From Citrobacter portucalensis (GTDB lineage Bacteria; Pseudomonadota; Gammaproteobacteria; Enterobacterales; Enterobacteriaceae): a DNA stretch of 64,000 bases. Every line of letters begins with the position of its first letter. The first letter of the stretch is position 1. The stretch lies in contig NZ_MVFY01000003.1 of assembly GCF_002042885.1 (NCBI RefSeq), positions 310,001 to 374,000 on the forward strand. The letters are read 5' to 3'. Below the pieces are notes generated by a model. The model saw nothing but the letters and a program-made list of their open reading frames with translations, was not told the origin of the DNA and searched no databases. Positions 36,697-47,141 of this stretch are shown here, piece after piece. Position numbers and translations under genes: made by a program.

Positions 36697-36838
36697 TTGA
36701 CACTCCCGAGCTAATTTTTATACCTGCGAATAGCAGGCATTGTAAAAATCAGCCGGAAGACGCGCCTGAGACAGCGTCCAGGTGAAACCGGGAAAATTTC
36801 TTAGTTTTGCTCCACTCGGGGCAAAAAGGTGAGGTGCA
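36697..36838 (-). promoter_or_regulatory. uhpT control region
   Basis: On the minus strand a TACAAT -10 box lies at 36744-36739. Upstream, around 36760-36785, the segment TCACCTGG ... CTCAGGCG is in the place of the strong UhpA site of E. coli. A hairpin CCTGC-GAATA-GCAGG (36723-36737) sits at the start of the leader. Confidence 0.6.
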
Positions 36839-38167
36839 TCACGCTTCGTTGAGTTCGCGCGGAGCCTGGGCGTTTAAAAACGGCAGCAGCAGCAGCGCGG
36901 AAATTCCCGCCGCAATAGCGATCACCACAAAGAATCCGGTCCAGTGCCAGACCTCCATCACCTTCGCCAGCGGCCAGCCGGAGAGCGATGCCCCCAGATA
37001 AGCAAACAGCCCGACAAATCCGGTTGCCGCGCCCGCCGCCTCTTTGTGCGAACACTCCGCCGCCGCCATGCCGATCAGCATCTGCGGGCCGAAGACGAAG
37101 AATCCGGTGGTGAAGAAGCACGCGGCCTGCATCACATAGCTGGCGAACGGCATTAGCCACAGCGAGCCAACGGAGAGCAAAATTCCGGCGGCGAAAATCA
37201 GGTTCATTGGACCGCGGTTGCCGTTAAACAGCTTGTCCGAACCCCAACCCGCCACCAGCGCGCCAACAAATCCGCCCAGCTCAAACATTGTCACGGCGGT
37301 ATTGGCGGTCACCAGATCCACGCCGAGCGTCTCCGACATGTACAGATTGCCCCAGTCGTTAATCGCGGCACGGACCACGTACACCAGCACATAACACAGT
37401 GACAGCAGCCAGATATAAGGATTCAGTAGCACATAACGGGTGAGGATCTCTTTGCGGCTTAGCCCAGCGCCTTCCTGCTGTTGGGCAATTTCCAGTTCAT
37501 CATGCCGCCAGTCGCCAATTGGCGGCAGACCAATCGCCTGCGGCCTGTCGCGCAGCCGCCAGCAGAGAAAAATCCCCACCACAATCGCCAGCAGCCCGGC
37601 GATCATCATCCCGGCGCGCCAGCCGTAGTGCAGCGCTGTCGCCGCCATCACGATAGGGATCAGCGCCCCGCCGACGTTGTGCGCGGTGTTCCACAGCGCC
37701 CACCAGCCGCCGCGTTCAGTACGCGAATACCACGCGGTCAATAAACGCGCGCAGACCGGCGATCCCCAGCCCTGGAAAAAGGCGTTCAGCGCCCACAGCA
37801 CCGCAAAGGCCCATAGCGAGGTGGAGAATCCAAACAGAATGTTTACCACGCCGGTGGCAATCAGTCCGATGCCCATAAAATAGCGAGCGTTGGATCGGTC
37901 GCTGACGATACCGGAAACAAACTTCGACAGGCCGTAGGTGATGTAAAACAGCGTCGCCAGCAGCCCAATGTCGCTGCGAGTCAGCACGCCGCTGGTGAGG
38001 ATATCCGGTACGGCGGCATTGAAGCTTTTGCGTGTGAAATAGAACAGCGCGTAGCCGAGCCAGATGGTGGTCAGGATATGCCGCCGCCAGTAGCGGTAGA
38101 GGGCATCCACTTCACGCTTATCAGTAATGAGCGGCGCACTGGCCGGAGCTTTTAAAAACGAAAACAT
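36839..38167 (-). CDS. uhpC: UhpC, membrane sensor for external glucose 6-phosphate
   Basis: The 442-residue protein is a UhpT paralogue that acts as receptor, not main carrier. Blocks such as YRYWRRHILTTIWLGYALFY and FFQGWGSPVCARLLTAWYSR match E. coli UhpC. With UhpB it forms the sensor complex that phosphorylates UhpA. It follows uhpB by 9 bp. Confidence 0.96.
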   Translation of the reverse strand: MFSFLKAPASAPLITDKREVDALYRYWRRHILTTIWLGYALFYFTRKSFNAAVPDILTSGVLTRSDIGLLATLFYITYGLSKFVSGIVSDRSNARYFMGIGLIATGVVNILFGFSTSLWAFAVLWALNAFFQGWGSPVCARLLTAWYSRTERGGWWALWNTAHNVGGALIPIVMAATALHYGWRAGMMIAGLLAIVVGIFLCWRLRDRPQAIGLPPIGDWRHDELEIAQQQEGAGLSRKEILTRYVLLNPYIWLLSLCYVLVYVVRAAINDWGNLYMSETLGVDLVTANTAVTMFELGGFVGALVAGWGSDKLFNGNRGPMNLIFAAGILLSVGSLWLMPFASYVMQAACFFTTGFFVFGPQMLIGMAAAECSHKEAAGAATGFVGLFAYLGASLSGWPLAKVMEVWHWTGFFVVIAIAAGISALLLLPFLNAQAPRELNEA

Positions 38168-38176
38168 GACCGCGCC

Positions 38177-39679
38177 TTACACATATCGCTGGGGTAACGA
38201 CACGCTGACCCGCGTGCCATGCGTACAGGAAATCGAGAGCGATCCGCCGAGGGCGCTAATCCGTTCACGCATCCCAGTGAGGCCAAATCCCTGTTGATTC
38301 GACCCAGGCGGCAGGCCGCTGCCGTCGTCCTCAATCACCAGCATTAGCCGTTCATCCTGTTGCCAGCCCTGAAGCGTCACCGCGCTGGCGTTGGCGTGCT
38401 TAACGATGTTGTTCAGCCCTTCCTGACAGACGCGAAACAGCGTCACCCGCTGGCTTTCGCTAAGTGCAGATTCATCAATTCGCCAGTCGAGATGGCTGAC
38501 GATACCGCGACTTTCCAGCTCCATTTCGCGCATCAGTGAGCGGATGGCCTGCTCCAGCGTGAGATCGTCCAGTTGACGTGGTCGCAGACGGCCTAACAGG
38601 CGACGCACCGAATCGTACACGCCGAGAGAAAGTTGTTCGATGTGCGCCCCGCTGCGCTTCACCCCTGCGTTTTCTGGCGCCAGCCGCTGAACAATACCCG
38701 CCTGGGTGCGAATGGCGGTGATGGTCTGGCCGATATCATCGTGCAGTTCGCGCGCCACATCCCGGCGCACGCTCTCTTCGGTTTCCAGCAGGCGTTCCGC
38801 CAGACGATGGTTGCGTGCTAATTCATTTTGCAGCGACTGGTTAAGTTCGCGCAGACGCTGAATACCCGCACCGAGCAGCAGCCCGGTCAGGCTTTGCACC
38901 AGCAGCGAGAGCAACAGATCGACGGGATGATCGTGCCAGGTCTGGCTGGCAATCAGCGCGATGGCGTTCATCAGCGTCGCAATCAGCGCCCCCTGCCAGC
39001 CGTAGTGCCAGGCCAGCGCAATGATCGGCAACGCGAGGCAAAACGGCGTGAAGCGCGAAAGTTCGGCGGGTAAACCGAGCTGTAGCCACAGGCTGACGCT
39101 AAACAGCAGCAGGTACCAGACCAGATGTCGCCCGCGCCAGTTCACCGGCTGCGACACCACCGCCGGGCCCAGCGGCAGCCAGGTCGTGCTGGTCAGATAG
39201 TGCCAGAACACCAGGCAGATCGGCGCCAGCGTTAATCCGCCGGTGAGCGTCAGCAGCAGCGCGTTCCACGCCTCTTCACCTTGCCCAAGCCAGGGCAGCG
39301 ATTGCAGCAACGCCGCCGCCGTGAGCGCCGCGCCCTGCAACAACAGCGTGCGCCAGTCGCGCTGATGGCGGTATCGCGAAATCAACATCACCGGGAGTAA
39401 CGTGAGGAAGCTGCCGATCATCAAAAGTGGTAAATGGACCAGCGCCACTTCCTGCGCCAGCCAGAAAAGAAGCAGCCATTCCGCACCCAGCAGCACCGGC
39501 CAGTAGCCGCGCGGACATTGCAGCATCAACCCCAGACGCAGGCCAAACGGAAACAGCAGTACCGCCAGCTCCGGGCGCTCAACCAGATGCAGGCTGATGC
39601 TCCACAGGCAAAACCACGCGGCAGAGAAGATAAAGAAGCAGGCAACAACGGTGATTAACCGGGAACAGAGCGTGTTCAT
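38177..39679 (-). CDS. uhpB: UhpB, sensor histidine kinase
   Basis: The 500-residue protein has a MASE1-type membrane domain of about eight helices (1-270), a HisKA_3 dimerisation domain with the phosphorylated histidine in [11 protein letters not shown] (about 313), and a HATPase with [11 protein letters not shown] and [16 protein letters not shown]. UhpC regulates it. Its start overlaps the uhpA stop (ATGA), indicating coupling. Confidence 0.96.
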   Translation of the reverse strand: MNTLCSRLITVVACFFIFSAAWFCLWSISLHLVERPELAVLLFPFGLRLGLMLQCPRGYWPVLLGAEWLLLFWLAQEVALVHLPLLMIGSFLTLLPVMLISRYRHQRDWRTLLLQGAALTAAALLQSLPWLGQGEEAWNALLLTLTGGLTLAPICLVFWHYLTSTTWLPLGPAVVSQPVNWRGRHLVWYLLLFSVSLWLQLGLPAELSRFTPFCLALPIIALAWHYGWQGALIATLMNAIALIASQTWHDHPVDLLLSLLVQSLTGLLLGAGIQRLRELNQSLQNELARNHRLAERLLETEESVRRDVARELHDDIGQTITAIRTQAGIVQRLAPENAGVKRSGAHIEQLSLGVYDSVRRLLGRLRPRQLDDLTLEQAIRSLMREMELESRGIVSHLDWRIDESALSESQRVTLFRVCQEGLNNIVKHANASAVTLQGWQQDERLMLVIEDDGSGLPPGSNQQGFGLTGMRERISALGGSLSISCTHGTRVSVSLPQRYV

Positions 39680-40269
39680 TGCCAGCCGTCAAACATCCGT
39701 CGGGCCAGTTCGACGTCGTTGCTGACCCCCAGCTTTTCCATCAGGTTGGCGCGATGCACGTGCACCGTTTTCGGCGACAGACCCAGTTCAGCGGCAATCT
39801 CTTTGACCGCCATACCTTGCGCCAGTTTTTCCGCCACCTGACGTTCGCGTTTGGTGAGCGGATCCTGACGACCGGCCGCCAGTTTGACGGCGATGTCCGG
39901 CGTCAGGTAACAGCCGCCAGTCGCCACGGTATGCACCGCCGCGATCAGCTCATCCGGGCTACAACGTTTAGAAAGGAAACCACGCGCGCCCGCGTTGAGC
40001 GCCTGCTCCACCAGTGCCGGGCTGTCGTGGACAGAGAGCATGATAATCGCCATTCCTTTTGGCAACTGGCTTAACAGTTCAAGACCGGAGATATCAGGCA
40101 TCGAGATGTCGCAGATACACACCTGCACGCCGCGTCCCGGTAATCCCGCCAGCGCCTCACTGCCTGAGCCAAACTCAGCGACCACCTGCAAATCAGGTTC
40201 CAGCCCCAGCAGTTGGGCAAAGCCGGAGCGGACGATGAGGTGGTCGTCAATAAGGGCAACGGTAATCAT
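39676..40269 (-). CDS. uhpA: UhpA, NarL-type response regulator
   Basis: The 197-residue regulator has a receiver with the phospho-acceptor Asp54 in [10 protein letters not shown] and acidic pocket IDDH, then a LuxR helix-turn-helix ([16 protein letters not shown]-like, here [16 protein letters not shown], and [19 protein letters not shown]). Phosphorylated UhpA activates uhpT. It is the first gene of uhpABC. Confidence 0.97.
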   Translation of the reverse strand: MITVALIDDHLIVRSGFAQLLGLEPDLQVVAEFGSGSEALAGLPGRGVQVCICDISMPDISGLELLSQLPKGMAIIMLSVHDSPALVEQALNAGARGFLSKRCSPDELIAAVHTVATGGCYLTPDIAVKLAAGRQDPLTKRERQVAEKLAQGMAVKEIAAELGLSPKTVHVHRANLMEKLGVSNDVELARRMFDGWQ

Positions 40270-40291
40270 GGGTTCATCCTGGCGCTAAGGC

Positions 40292-40373
40292 ATGCCTGAT
40301 GGCGCTACGCTTATCAGGCCTACGGGCGGGTGCCGTTGTAGGCCGGATAAGGCATTAATGCCGCCATCCAGCA
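40292..40373. repeat. BIME (paired REP units) between uhpA and deoX
   Basis: ATGCCTGATGGCGC...TTATCAGGCCTAC and GTAGGCCGGATAAGGC...GCCGCCATCCAGCA are two opposed REP units. Nothing else is visible in this gap. Confidence 0.85.
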
Positions 40374-40422
40374 AAAGCGCTTACCTTAACGATAAGTGCT
40401 TTGGTGTTCAAGCCTTGAGCGA

Positions 40423-41436
40423 TCAGGCTATGCCAGTTGTGACTGTAAATGTCCGGGTGTGCTGCGGTTCTATTTCAATCAAGGTGCCATTGCGTTGTGC
40501 TGCCAGGAATCCTTCAGGTCGACAGGTTGCAGGCAAGGCGAATGCCGCAACCTGTTGATCGCCGTTATAGAGGATCCAACGCGTCACATAATTCAGCTCC
40601 GTGCTGGAGAAACGCGTAACGAACGTGGTGCCATCAGGCGCGATCATGCTAAATTCTGGCTTATTAGTGTACCTGTCCAGTTGGTCAGCAAAGAAGACAA
40701 TTTCCGGATCGTAAAAATGGGGTTCATTGAGCCGCGCCAGAGAAGCCTCGCCCTGTACAATCCGCTGATTAAACGCCAGCCACTGCTCAGTCGGCTTAAC
40801 ATGCGCGGGTATCGACTCACGCAGCTTCATGGCCTCATCCGGAATATTCTGGCTGAAGGTGGCTTCCGGTACGTAGGCATAGTTCATATGGCACATGTAC
40901 TGCAACGGCATTGCCACTGAGGCGAGGTTGGTAACCGCCATCTGAATATCAAACAGCGCGCTCGCTTTGTGCATTACCACCGCAGGATGCGCCTGATAAT
41001 GATGACCGAACCCCATCACATACTCATAGCGTCCACCCACGCGCAAATTCTCACCCTCCAGCTCCAGCCAGGCTTCATCCATCGCGGCACAAGCCATTTC
41101 ACCGTGCAAAGGATGTGAATCCTCTGGTGATGGGCAGCCATTTGCCAACAGACCTGAGTGGAAGGCAAAACAGCCGTAGGTCGCCACCACTTCCGCCGCC
41201 GGTTTCGGCTGACTGAACATGTTACGCATGGTCAGGTCATGGCCATCAAACTGAGCATCCCAGATCATCTGCCCCATCCAGGGCAGAATAACCAGATGTC
41301 CACGACTGTTTTCTACCTTCAGCCCTTCCACTCCGCTGGCGTAACGAAATGCGGTAACCGTGAAGTCGTTATTCTTCAGTAAGATTCGCGGATGCTCTGC
41401 AAAGAGTTCTCGCCACAGCGTTATACGTGTTGTCAT
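40423..41436 (-). CDS. deoX: DeoX, aldose-1-epimerase-like protein of deoxyribose use
   Basis: The 337-residue protein has a galactose-mutarotase-like beta-sandwich of the DUF4432/AGE type: RGHLVILPWMGQMIWDAQFD, PLHGEMACAAMDEAWLEL and MCHMNYAYV. In Salmonella deoX is the last gene of deoQKPX and is thought to interconvert deoxyribose anomers. GGAGAGCGATC precedes the ATG. It is 11 bp after deoP. Confidence 0.85.
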   Translation of the reverse strand: MTTRITLWRELFAEHPRILLKNNDFTVTAFRYASGVEGLKVENSRGHLVILPWMGQMIWDAQFDGHDLTMRNMFSQPKPAAEVVATYGCFAFHSGLLANGCPSPEDSHPLHGEMACAAMDEAWLELEGENLRVGGRYEYVMGFGHHYQAHPAVVMHKASALFDIQMAVTNLASVAMPLQYMCHMNYAYVPEATFSQNIPDEAMKLRESIPAHVKPTEQWLAFNQRIVQGEASLARLNEPHFYDPEIVFFADQLDRYTNKPEFSMIAPDGTTFVTRFSSTELNYVTRWILYNGDQQVAAFALPATCRPEGFLAAQRNGTLIEIEPQHTRTFTVTTGIA

Positions 41437-41447
41437 GATCGCTCTCC

Positions 41448-42764
41448 TCAGGAAACTGTCGCTTCAGCCAGGTTGTTGCGCACTTTGCTTTCACGCCAGA
41501 AGTAGATACCGACGTACACGAAACAGAGCATGGAAACCAGGAACGAAAGTTGCAATGAATGGAACATATCGGCCACATAGCCCTGAATCGCCGGAACCAC
41601 CGCCGCGCCGACAATCGCCATGACAATGACGGCACCCGCCATTTCGGTATGCTCGTTATCCACGGTATCAAGCGTACCCGCATAGATTGTCGCCCAGCAG
41701 GGTCCAAACAGGACACTCACCAGCACTGCGACATACACAGCGCTGAAGCTTGGCGCCAGTGCAACATAGACGAGGAACAGCGCACCAATAATGGAATAGA
41801 GAATCAGCACTTTTTCCGGATTGAAGCGCGTCATCAAAATGTTGGCGATAAACTTGCCGATAAAGAAGCAGGCGAAGCTATAGACCATGAAGGTTGAGGC
41901 GTCGCGCTCGTTGATATCACCTAATTCCAGTGCCAGACGGATGGTGAATGACCACACCGCGACCTGCATCCCCACATAAAGAAATTGCGCCACAATTCCA
42001 CGACGGAAACGGGCATTGCTGGCCAGATAACGCAGTGTATCCATCGCTGACGGGCGTTTATGACTCGTGGTTTGCGCGACTTTACAGGTCGGGAAGCGAG
42101 TCAGCAGGAATAACACCATCACCACAACCAGTACCATAATCATGTACTTGTATGGCTCAAGGGTATTTTCCAGCATCAACACTTTAAAGTTATGGATCTG
42201 CTCAGCGTTCATCCCGGCCATCTGTTTTTCCAGGCTTTCACCTTCAGAGAAGACCAGATATTTACCTAGCAGAATGCCAGCAGCCGCACCAATAGGATAA
42301 AAAGTCTGACTGATGTTCAGGCGTAAAGTGGCATACGCTTTTGGGCCGATCATTGAGCTGTAGGTGTTGGCTGCTGTTTCCAGGAAGCTCAGACCAATCG
42401 CAATCGCGAAAATCGCCGCAAGGAACATGGTGTAGGTGGCCATGTGCGATGCCGGGAAAAAGAGCGTACACCCAACGATATAAAGGGTCAGCCCCATTAA
42501 GATGGCGACTTTATAACTGGTCTTTTTAATCACCAGAGATGCTGGAATCGCAATTAAAAAATAACCGCCATAAAAGGCACTCTGAACTAATGCCGAGGCA
42601 AAGTTGCTGAGTGAAAATACGCTTTTGAATTGCGTAATCAGAATATCATTTAATGCGGCTGCGCATCCCCATAACGGGAATAAACAGGATAACAAAATAA
42701 ACTGGAACAGAGGGGTCTTATTCAAATAGCCGTCAGGCATCTGAATGATGTTTTTATCGTTCAT
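41448..42764 (-). CDS. deoP: DeoP, deoxyribose permease (FucP-like MFS)
   Basis: The 438-residue, 12-helix transporter belongs to the FHS/FucP branch of the MFS. Family blocks are LFPLWGCAAALNDILITQF, FYGGYFLIAIPASLVIKK and a late TMCAGVTTMG-like region here as LFGPCWATIYAGTLD. Proton symport of 2-deoxy-D-ribose is the known role of Salmonella DeoP. It is 27 bp after deoK. Confidence 0.88.
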   Translation of the reverse strand: MNDKNIIQMPDGYLNKTPLFQFILLSCLFPLWGCAAALNDILITQFKSVFSLSNFASALVQSAFYGGYFLIAIPASLVIKKTSYKVAILMGLTLYIVGCTLFFPASHMATYTMFLAAIFAIAIGLSFLETAANTYSSMIGPKAYATLRLNISQTFYPIGAAAGILLGKYLVFSEGESLEKQMAGMNAEQIHNFKVLMLENTLEPYKYMIMVLVVVMVLFLLTRFPTCKVAQTTSHKRPSAMDTLRYLASNARFRRGIVAQFLYVGMQVAVWSFTIRLALELGDINERDASTFMVYSFACFFIGKFIANILMTRFNPEKVLILYSIIGALFLVYVALAPSFSAVYVAVLVSVLFGPCWATIYAGTLDTVDNEHTEMAGAVIVMAIVGAAVVPAIQGYVADMFHSLQLSFLVSMLCFVYVGIYFWRESKVRNNLAEATVS

Positions 42765-42791
42765 AGTGCTACCTTTTACAGTGCAGGAGTA

Positions 42792-43712
42792 TTATTCGTT
42801 TAAGGTAAGAAACTCATTAAATTGTTCGATGCTTGGATAAGATGATTGAGTGCCTTTCCCGGTAACGCTGAAAGCAGCGAAGAGAGCGGCTTTTTTCATG
42901 GCGGCTTCCACATCACCGCTTTGAACGTAATAGTGAGCAAAACAACCGATGAAAGCGTCGCCTGCGCCACTGGTATCGACAGCGTTCACTTTAAACGCTG
43001 GAACATGGACTTCCTGGTCACGCGTCATCCACAGCGCACCTTTCTCACCCATGGTGACGATAATATTGTTCAGACCTTTATCAACCAGAGAACGTGCCGC
43101 TGCGCGAATATGGTCATAAGTATCTACTGGCATACCGGTTAATATTTCCAGCTCGGTTTCATTCGGCACAAAAAAATCACATTTACAGGCATAAGACATA
43201 TCTAATTCCCGTAATGCAGGGGCGGGATTCAGTAACACTTCAATACCGTGTTTTTTGCCAAATTCAATCGCGTGATAAACGGTTTCCAGCTGCACCTCCA
43301 GTTGCAGGACAATAAGCTGACATTTTTTCAGATCTTCCGCCGCACGATCGATATCTTCCGGGGAGAGAAATTTGTTCGCTCCTTTAATAATCAGAATACT
43401 GTTGCTGGAGTTGGCATTAACAAAGATCGGTGCGACACCGCTGCTGGTGCAGGGTACCTTTTCGACATAGGTAGTATTAATTCCCCAGGATTCGAGATTG
43501 CGAATAGTGTTATCCGCAAAAATATCATCACCGACTTTTGTCAGCATCAGCACTTTGGAATTGAGCTTAGCGGCCGCAACGGCCTGATTTGCGCCTTTGC
43601 CCCCGCAGCCAATTTTGAACGCCGGTGCTTCCAGCGTTTCCCCTTCTTTGGGCATCTGGTTGATGTAGGTGATGAGATCCACCATGTTGGAGCCAATAAC
43701 CGCGATATCCAT
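42792..43712 (-). CDS. deoK: DeoK, deoxyribokinase
   Basis: The 306-residue PfkB-family sugar kinase starts MDIAVIGSNMVDLITYI and has the substrate motif GGKGANQAVAAAKL (about 40-53) and the anion-hole/base motif DTSGAGDAFIGCF (about 250-262). It makes deoxyribose 5-phosphate, which DeoC cleaves. The start is ATG 43712 with GAGAGG seven bases ahead; an in-frame upstream ATG adds seven unlikely residues. Confidence 0.9.
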   Translation of the reverse strand: MDIAVIGSNMVDLITYINQMPKEGETLEAPAFKIGCGGKGANQAVAAAKLNSKVLMLTKVGDDIFADNTIRNLESWGINTTYVEKVPCTSSGVAPIFVNANSSNSILIIKGANKFLSPEDIDRAAEDLKKCQLIVLQLEVQLETVYHAIEFGKKHGIEVLLNPAPALRELDMSYACKCDFFVPNETELEILTGMPVDTYDHIRAAARSLVDKGLNNIIVTMGEKGALWMTRDQEVHVPAFKVNAVDTSGAGDAFIGCFAHYYVQSGDVEAAMKKAALFAAFSVTGKGTQSSYPSIEQFNEFLTLNE

Positions 43713-44036
43713 TTTACTACCTCTCAGAAACAATCACACAACAATGATATTAAAATAACATTATCATGTTACTTTTGTATCATTTGTGACTAGGATCGCG
43801 ATTGGAAGATCATTTTATTGTTTATTTATTGCACTAAACGTTACACCCACATCACAATACAAATGATGAACTTGCTTACAATTGACTGAAAATTAACTGG
43901 ATATAATCAATAAAACGTGAAAAAACACGCTTTTATTTCCGAATAGTCAGACGTATAGTAATGCGGCAATGTCATGTTCTCAGAAACACAAAAATGTTAC
44001 TGAAGGAACATGGGAACATGATTCGTGGAGAAGCAC
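43713..44036. promoter_or_regulatory. deoK-deoQ divergent control region
   Basis: This 324-bp AT-rich gap holds the divergent promoters. A small hairpin GTG-AAAAAA-CAC is at about 43917-43928. DeoQ operators and a CRP site are expected but no clear match was found. Confidence 0.5.
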
Positions 44037-44822
44037 ATGGAAACTAAGCAAAAAGAACGTATTCGACGTCTGATGGAATTGTTGAAGAAGACCGACCGAA
44101 TCCATCTGAAAGAGGCGGCACGAATGCTGGAAGTTTCCGTGATGACTATTCGTCGGGATCTCAGTCAGGATGACGAACCGTTACCACTCACGCTGCTCGG
44201 TGGTTACATTGTGATGGTGAACAAACCTGCTGCCATCGTTAACGCGCCACTCCCCGCGCAAAAACAGTATCACCGCGACGATTTACCGGTTGCCATTCTG
44301 GCTGCGGGACTGGTGAGTGAAAATGATCTGGTCTTTTTTGATAATGGTGCGGAAATGCCGTTGGTGGTCAGCATGATCCCGGACGATATTTCCTTTACCG
44401 GGATTTGCTACTCGCACCGGGTGTTCGTAGCGCTAAATGAAAAGCCCAACGCCACAGCAATTCTTTGCGGGGGGACCTACCGGGCGAAAAGTGACGCCTT
44501 TTACGACACCAGCAATCCCTCTCCGCTGGATGCACTCAACCCACGGAAAGTCTTTATCTCCGCCAGCGGAGTCCATGAGCATTTCGGCGTTAGCTGGTTC
44601 AATCCGGACGATCTGGCCACAAAACGCAAAGCGATGGAACGCGGATTACGCAAAATTCTGCTGACGCGGCACGCCCTGTTCGATGAGGTCGCCCCCGCCA
44701 GCATTGGTCCACTCTCCACCTTTGACGTACTGATAAGCGACCGTCCGTTACCGGCAGATTACGCAACCCACTGCCGGAACGGCTCTGTCAAAGTGATCAC
44801 CCCGGATTCAGACGGCGACTAA
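44037..44822 (+). CDS. deoQ: DeoQ, DeoR-family repressor of the deoxyribose operon
   Basis: The 261-residue regulator has the DeoR helix-turn-helix (RIHLKEAARMLEVSVMTIRR) and a sugar-phosphate-binding domain with DLVFFDNGAEMPLV and CGGTYRAKSDAF. It is divergent from deoKPX, as in Salmonella. GGAG lies six bases before ATG 44037; an upstream in-frame GTG is rejected. Its stop is 1 bp from the ilvN stop on the other strand. Confidence 0.88.
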   Translation: METKQKERIRRLMELLKKTDRIHLKEAARMLEVSVMTIRRDLSQDDEPLPLTLLGGYIVMVNKPAAIVNAPLPAQKQYHRDDLPVAILAAGLVSENDLVFFDNGAEMPLVVSMIPDDISFTGICYSHRVFVALNEKPNATAILCGGTYRAKSDAFYDTSNPSPLDALNPRKVFISASGVHEHFGVSWFNPDDLATKRKAMERGLRKILLTRHALFDEVAPASIGPLSTFDVLISDRPLPADYATHCRNGSVKVITPDSDGD

Positions 44823-44823
44823 C

Positions 44824-45114
44824 TCACTCAAAGAACACGGTAATTTTGTTAAACATCGACGGATCGGACTGGTTGCGGGCCACTTTCACCACATCTTCCA
44901 GCTTGTCGATCTGGCTTATCATCTGCTCAAGACGTTGATCGTCGTTGACCAGTAGCCAGATGCGGCTCTTATCGCTGTCCTGAATCGGTAGACAGAGAAT
45001 GCCTTCCACGTTGAACGCGCGGCGGGCGAACAGCCCGCAAACGTGAGTCATTACGCCCGGATGGTTGCGTACGGTGAGTTCCAGGATTACGTTGTCATGA
45101 GTCTGCTGTTGCAT
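44824..45114 (-). CDS. ilvN: IlvN, acetolactate synthase I regulatory subunit
   Basis: The 96-residue protein is a single ACT domain ([29 protein letters not shown]) that confers valine inhibition on IlvB. It begins 3 bp after ilvB. No terminator is visible at its end, which meets deoQ head-on. Confidence 0.97.
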   Translation of the reverse strand: MQQQTHDNVILELTVRNHPGVMTHVCGLFARRAFNVEGILCLPIQDSDKSRIWLLVNDDQRLEQMISQIDKLEDVVKVARNQSDPSMFNKITVFFE

Positions 45115-45117
45115 GGC

Positions 45118-46806
45118 TTATTCCCCCACCATTTCTGTGTTTGCCGCACCCGGCGGCACCATCGGGTACACTTTTTGTTCGGCATCGATGCGCACGTGAA
45201 TCAGCGCAGGCCCAGGACGATTAATAATCTCCTGCAACGCTGCCTGTGGGTCCGCTTCGTTATTCAGATCGCAGGTTTCGAGACCAAACCCGGCGGCTAT
45301 CTGCATAAAGTTAATCATCCCCGGATAGGTCGCGGCAAAAACACCCTGCTTATAGAACAGACTCTGCTGCTGATATACAAGACCCAACGCTTCGTTATTC
45401 ATCAGGATGACTTTAATATCCAGCTGATTTTCGCTGGCTGTCGCCATTTCCTGAATATTCATCATCAGGCTGCCGTCGCCGGAGAAGCACAGCACTTTCT
45501 TGTCTGGATTGGCCAGCGCTGCACCAATTGCCGCTGGCAGGCCAAAGCCCATAGTTCCCAGACCGCCGGAGGTCAGCCACTGACGCGGACGGTTCAGCGG
45601 ATAAGCCTGTGCCGCCCACATCTGATGCTGGCCTACGTCGGTGGTGATAATAGCGCTATCGTCTACGCAGGCAGCCACGGCGTTGATCAATCCATAGTGG
45701 CTGAGCGGGTCGCTTTCCTGCGGAATAGTGCAAGGGAATTCACGTTGTAAATCGGCCACCGTCTGATGCCACGACTCTCGCGGCTGCGCGTCAATTAATG
45801 GGATCAATTGTGCAAGAACCTCATCGACATCCGCCTGAATCGCCACGTGCGGTTGTTTGATTTTACCCAGCTCCGCGCGGTCGATATCCACGTGAATGAT
45901 TTTGGCGTTCGGGCAGAACTGCTCCGTTTTACCAATCGCCCGGTCATCAAAACGTGCGCCCAGAACAATCAATAAATCCGCTTCTTGCAGAATAAAGTTA
46001 GTGCTACGCGCGCCGTGCATGCCCAGCATGCCTAACGACAGCGGATGCGCTTTCGGCAACATACCGAGCGCCATTAAGGTCATAGTGGTGGGCAGCATCG
46101 CTTTTTCCGCCAGTTCACGTACGCGCTCAGGTGCGTTAATCACGCCGCCGCCGAGGTACAGCACCGGACGCTGTGCGGCGTTAATCATGGCTGCGGCATC
46201 GCGAATGCTGTCCTGGCTGAACGCTGGCGCCGCCATTTTCTGCGCAGGCTCCGGCATCTCTTCAATGTCAAAAACGGCGGTTTGAATATCCTTAGGAATG
46301 TCTATCCACACCGGGCCTGGACGTCCGGACTGCGCAATGCGGAACGCATCGTTCATGACCTGCGGTAATTCACTGATATGGCGGACCAGATAGTTGTGCT
46401 TAGTGATGGGGATAGAGATGCCGTAGGTGTCGACTTCCTGGAAGGCGTCGGTGCCTATCATTGAGGCCGGAACCTGCCCGGTGATACACACCAGCGGGAT
46501 GGAATCCAGACGCGCATCAGCAATGGCGGTCACCAGATTGGTTGCGCCCGGTCCGCTGCAGGCCATACAGACGGCGGGTTTGCCATCGGTTCTCGCCATT
46601 CCCTGAGCGATAAACCCAGCTCCTTGCTCGTGGCGCGCCAGGATATGACGGATTTGCGTGCTTTGACTTAAGGCGTCATAGACGGGAAGAATCGATCCGC
46701 CGGGAATACCGGTAACAACCTGAATCCCCTGGCGTTCCAGGAAATGAACGATGAATTCTGCGCCCGTAAAACGCGTACGCTTGGATGTTATGCCCGAACT
46801 TGCCAT
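45118..46806 (-). CDS. ilvB: IlvB, acetolactate synthase I catalytic subunit
   Basis: The 562-residue ThDP enzyme condenses pyruvate to acetolactate, or with 2-oxobutyrate to acetohydroxybutyrate, for valine, leucine and isoleucine. It has the catalytic glutamate in ILARHEQGAGFIAQG (about residue 60), the FAD-binding middle domain (YLGGGVINAP), and the ThDP/Mg motif GDGSLMMNIQEMATASE...NN (about 440-470). The ivbL attenuator precedes it. Confidence 0.97.
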   Translation of the reverse strand: MASSGITSKRTRFTGAEFIVHFLERQGIQVVTGIPGGSILPVYDALSQSTQIRHILARHEQGAGFIAQGMARTDGKPAVCMACSGPGATNLVTAIADARLDSIPLVCITGQVPASMIGTDAFQEVDTYGISIPITKHNYLVRHISELPQVMNDAFRIAQSGRPGPVWIDIPKDIQTAVFDIEEMPEPAQKMAAPAFSQDSIRDAAAMINAAQRPVLYLGGGVINAPERVRELAEKAMLPTTMTLMALGMLPKAHPLSLGMLGMHGARSTNFILQEADLLIVLGARFDDRAIGKTEQFCPNAKIIHVDIDRAELGKIKQPHVAIQADVDEVLAQLIPLIDAQPRESWHQTVADLQREFPCTIPQESDPLSHYGLINAVAACVDDSAIITTDVGQHQMWAAQAYPLNRPRQWLTSGGLGTMGFGLPAAIGAALANPDKKVLCFSGDGSLMMNIQEMATASENQLDIKVILMNNEALGLVYQQQSLFYKQGVFAATYPGMINFMQIAAGFGLETCDLNNEADPQAALQEIINRPGPALIHVRIDAEQKVYPMVPPGAANTEMVGE

Positions 46807-46856
46807 GCTCCAGTCCTTTTATTCTGGGCCTTTGCTCCGGGCAGGTCTCTGAAACG

Positions 46857-46890
46857 AAAAACCCCGCCCGGTTTGCGCCGGCGGGGTTTT
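46857..46890 (-). terminator. ivbL-ilvBN attenuator terminator
   Basis: CCCCGCC (46862-46868) pairs with GGCGGGG (46880-46886), with TTTTT following on the minus strand. It lies between the leader peptide and ilvB, as in attenuation by valine/leucine tRNA charging. Confidence 0.9.
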
Positions 46891-46913
46891 GGAATCGTGT
46901 GTTGATTCGGACC

Positions 46914-47012
46914 CTACGGCGCATTGCCGACGACCACCACCACACGCACGACGACCGCTGCGCGAGATGGCGCAGTTTTTAGTAGGGTCGCAGTCAGCAT
47001 GGAAGGGTTCAT
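46914..47012 (-). CDS. ivbL: IvbL, ilvB operon leader peptide
   Basis: The 32-residue peptide starts MNPSMLTATLL and ends VVVVVGNAP. It contains runs of valine (AAVVVRVVVVV) and leucine codons, where ribosome stalling prevents the terminator and lets ilvBN be expressed. It differs from the E. coli peptide only in a few N-terminal residues. Confidence 0.95.
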   Translation of the reverse strand: MNPSMLTATLLKTAPSRAAVVVRVVVVVGNAP

Positions 47013-47141
47013 TAGGGACCTGTCTGTTTGTTGATTAACTGGATTTATACAAACACAGGTTTTTCAGCGTGACAATGGAAAAATTTTCATCTGCATAAAA
47101 ATGCGTCAACGATCACATTTCGTTGTGCATTGCTGAAAAAC

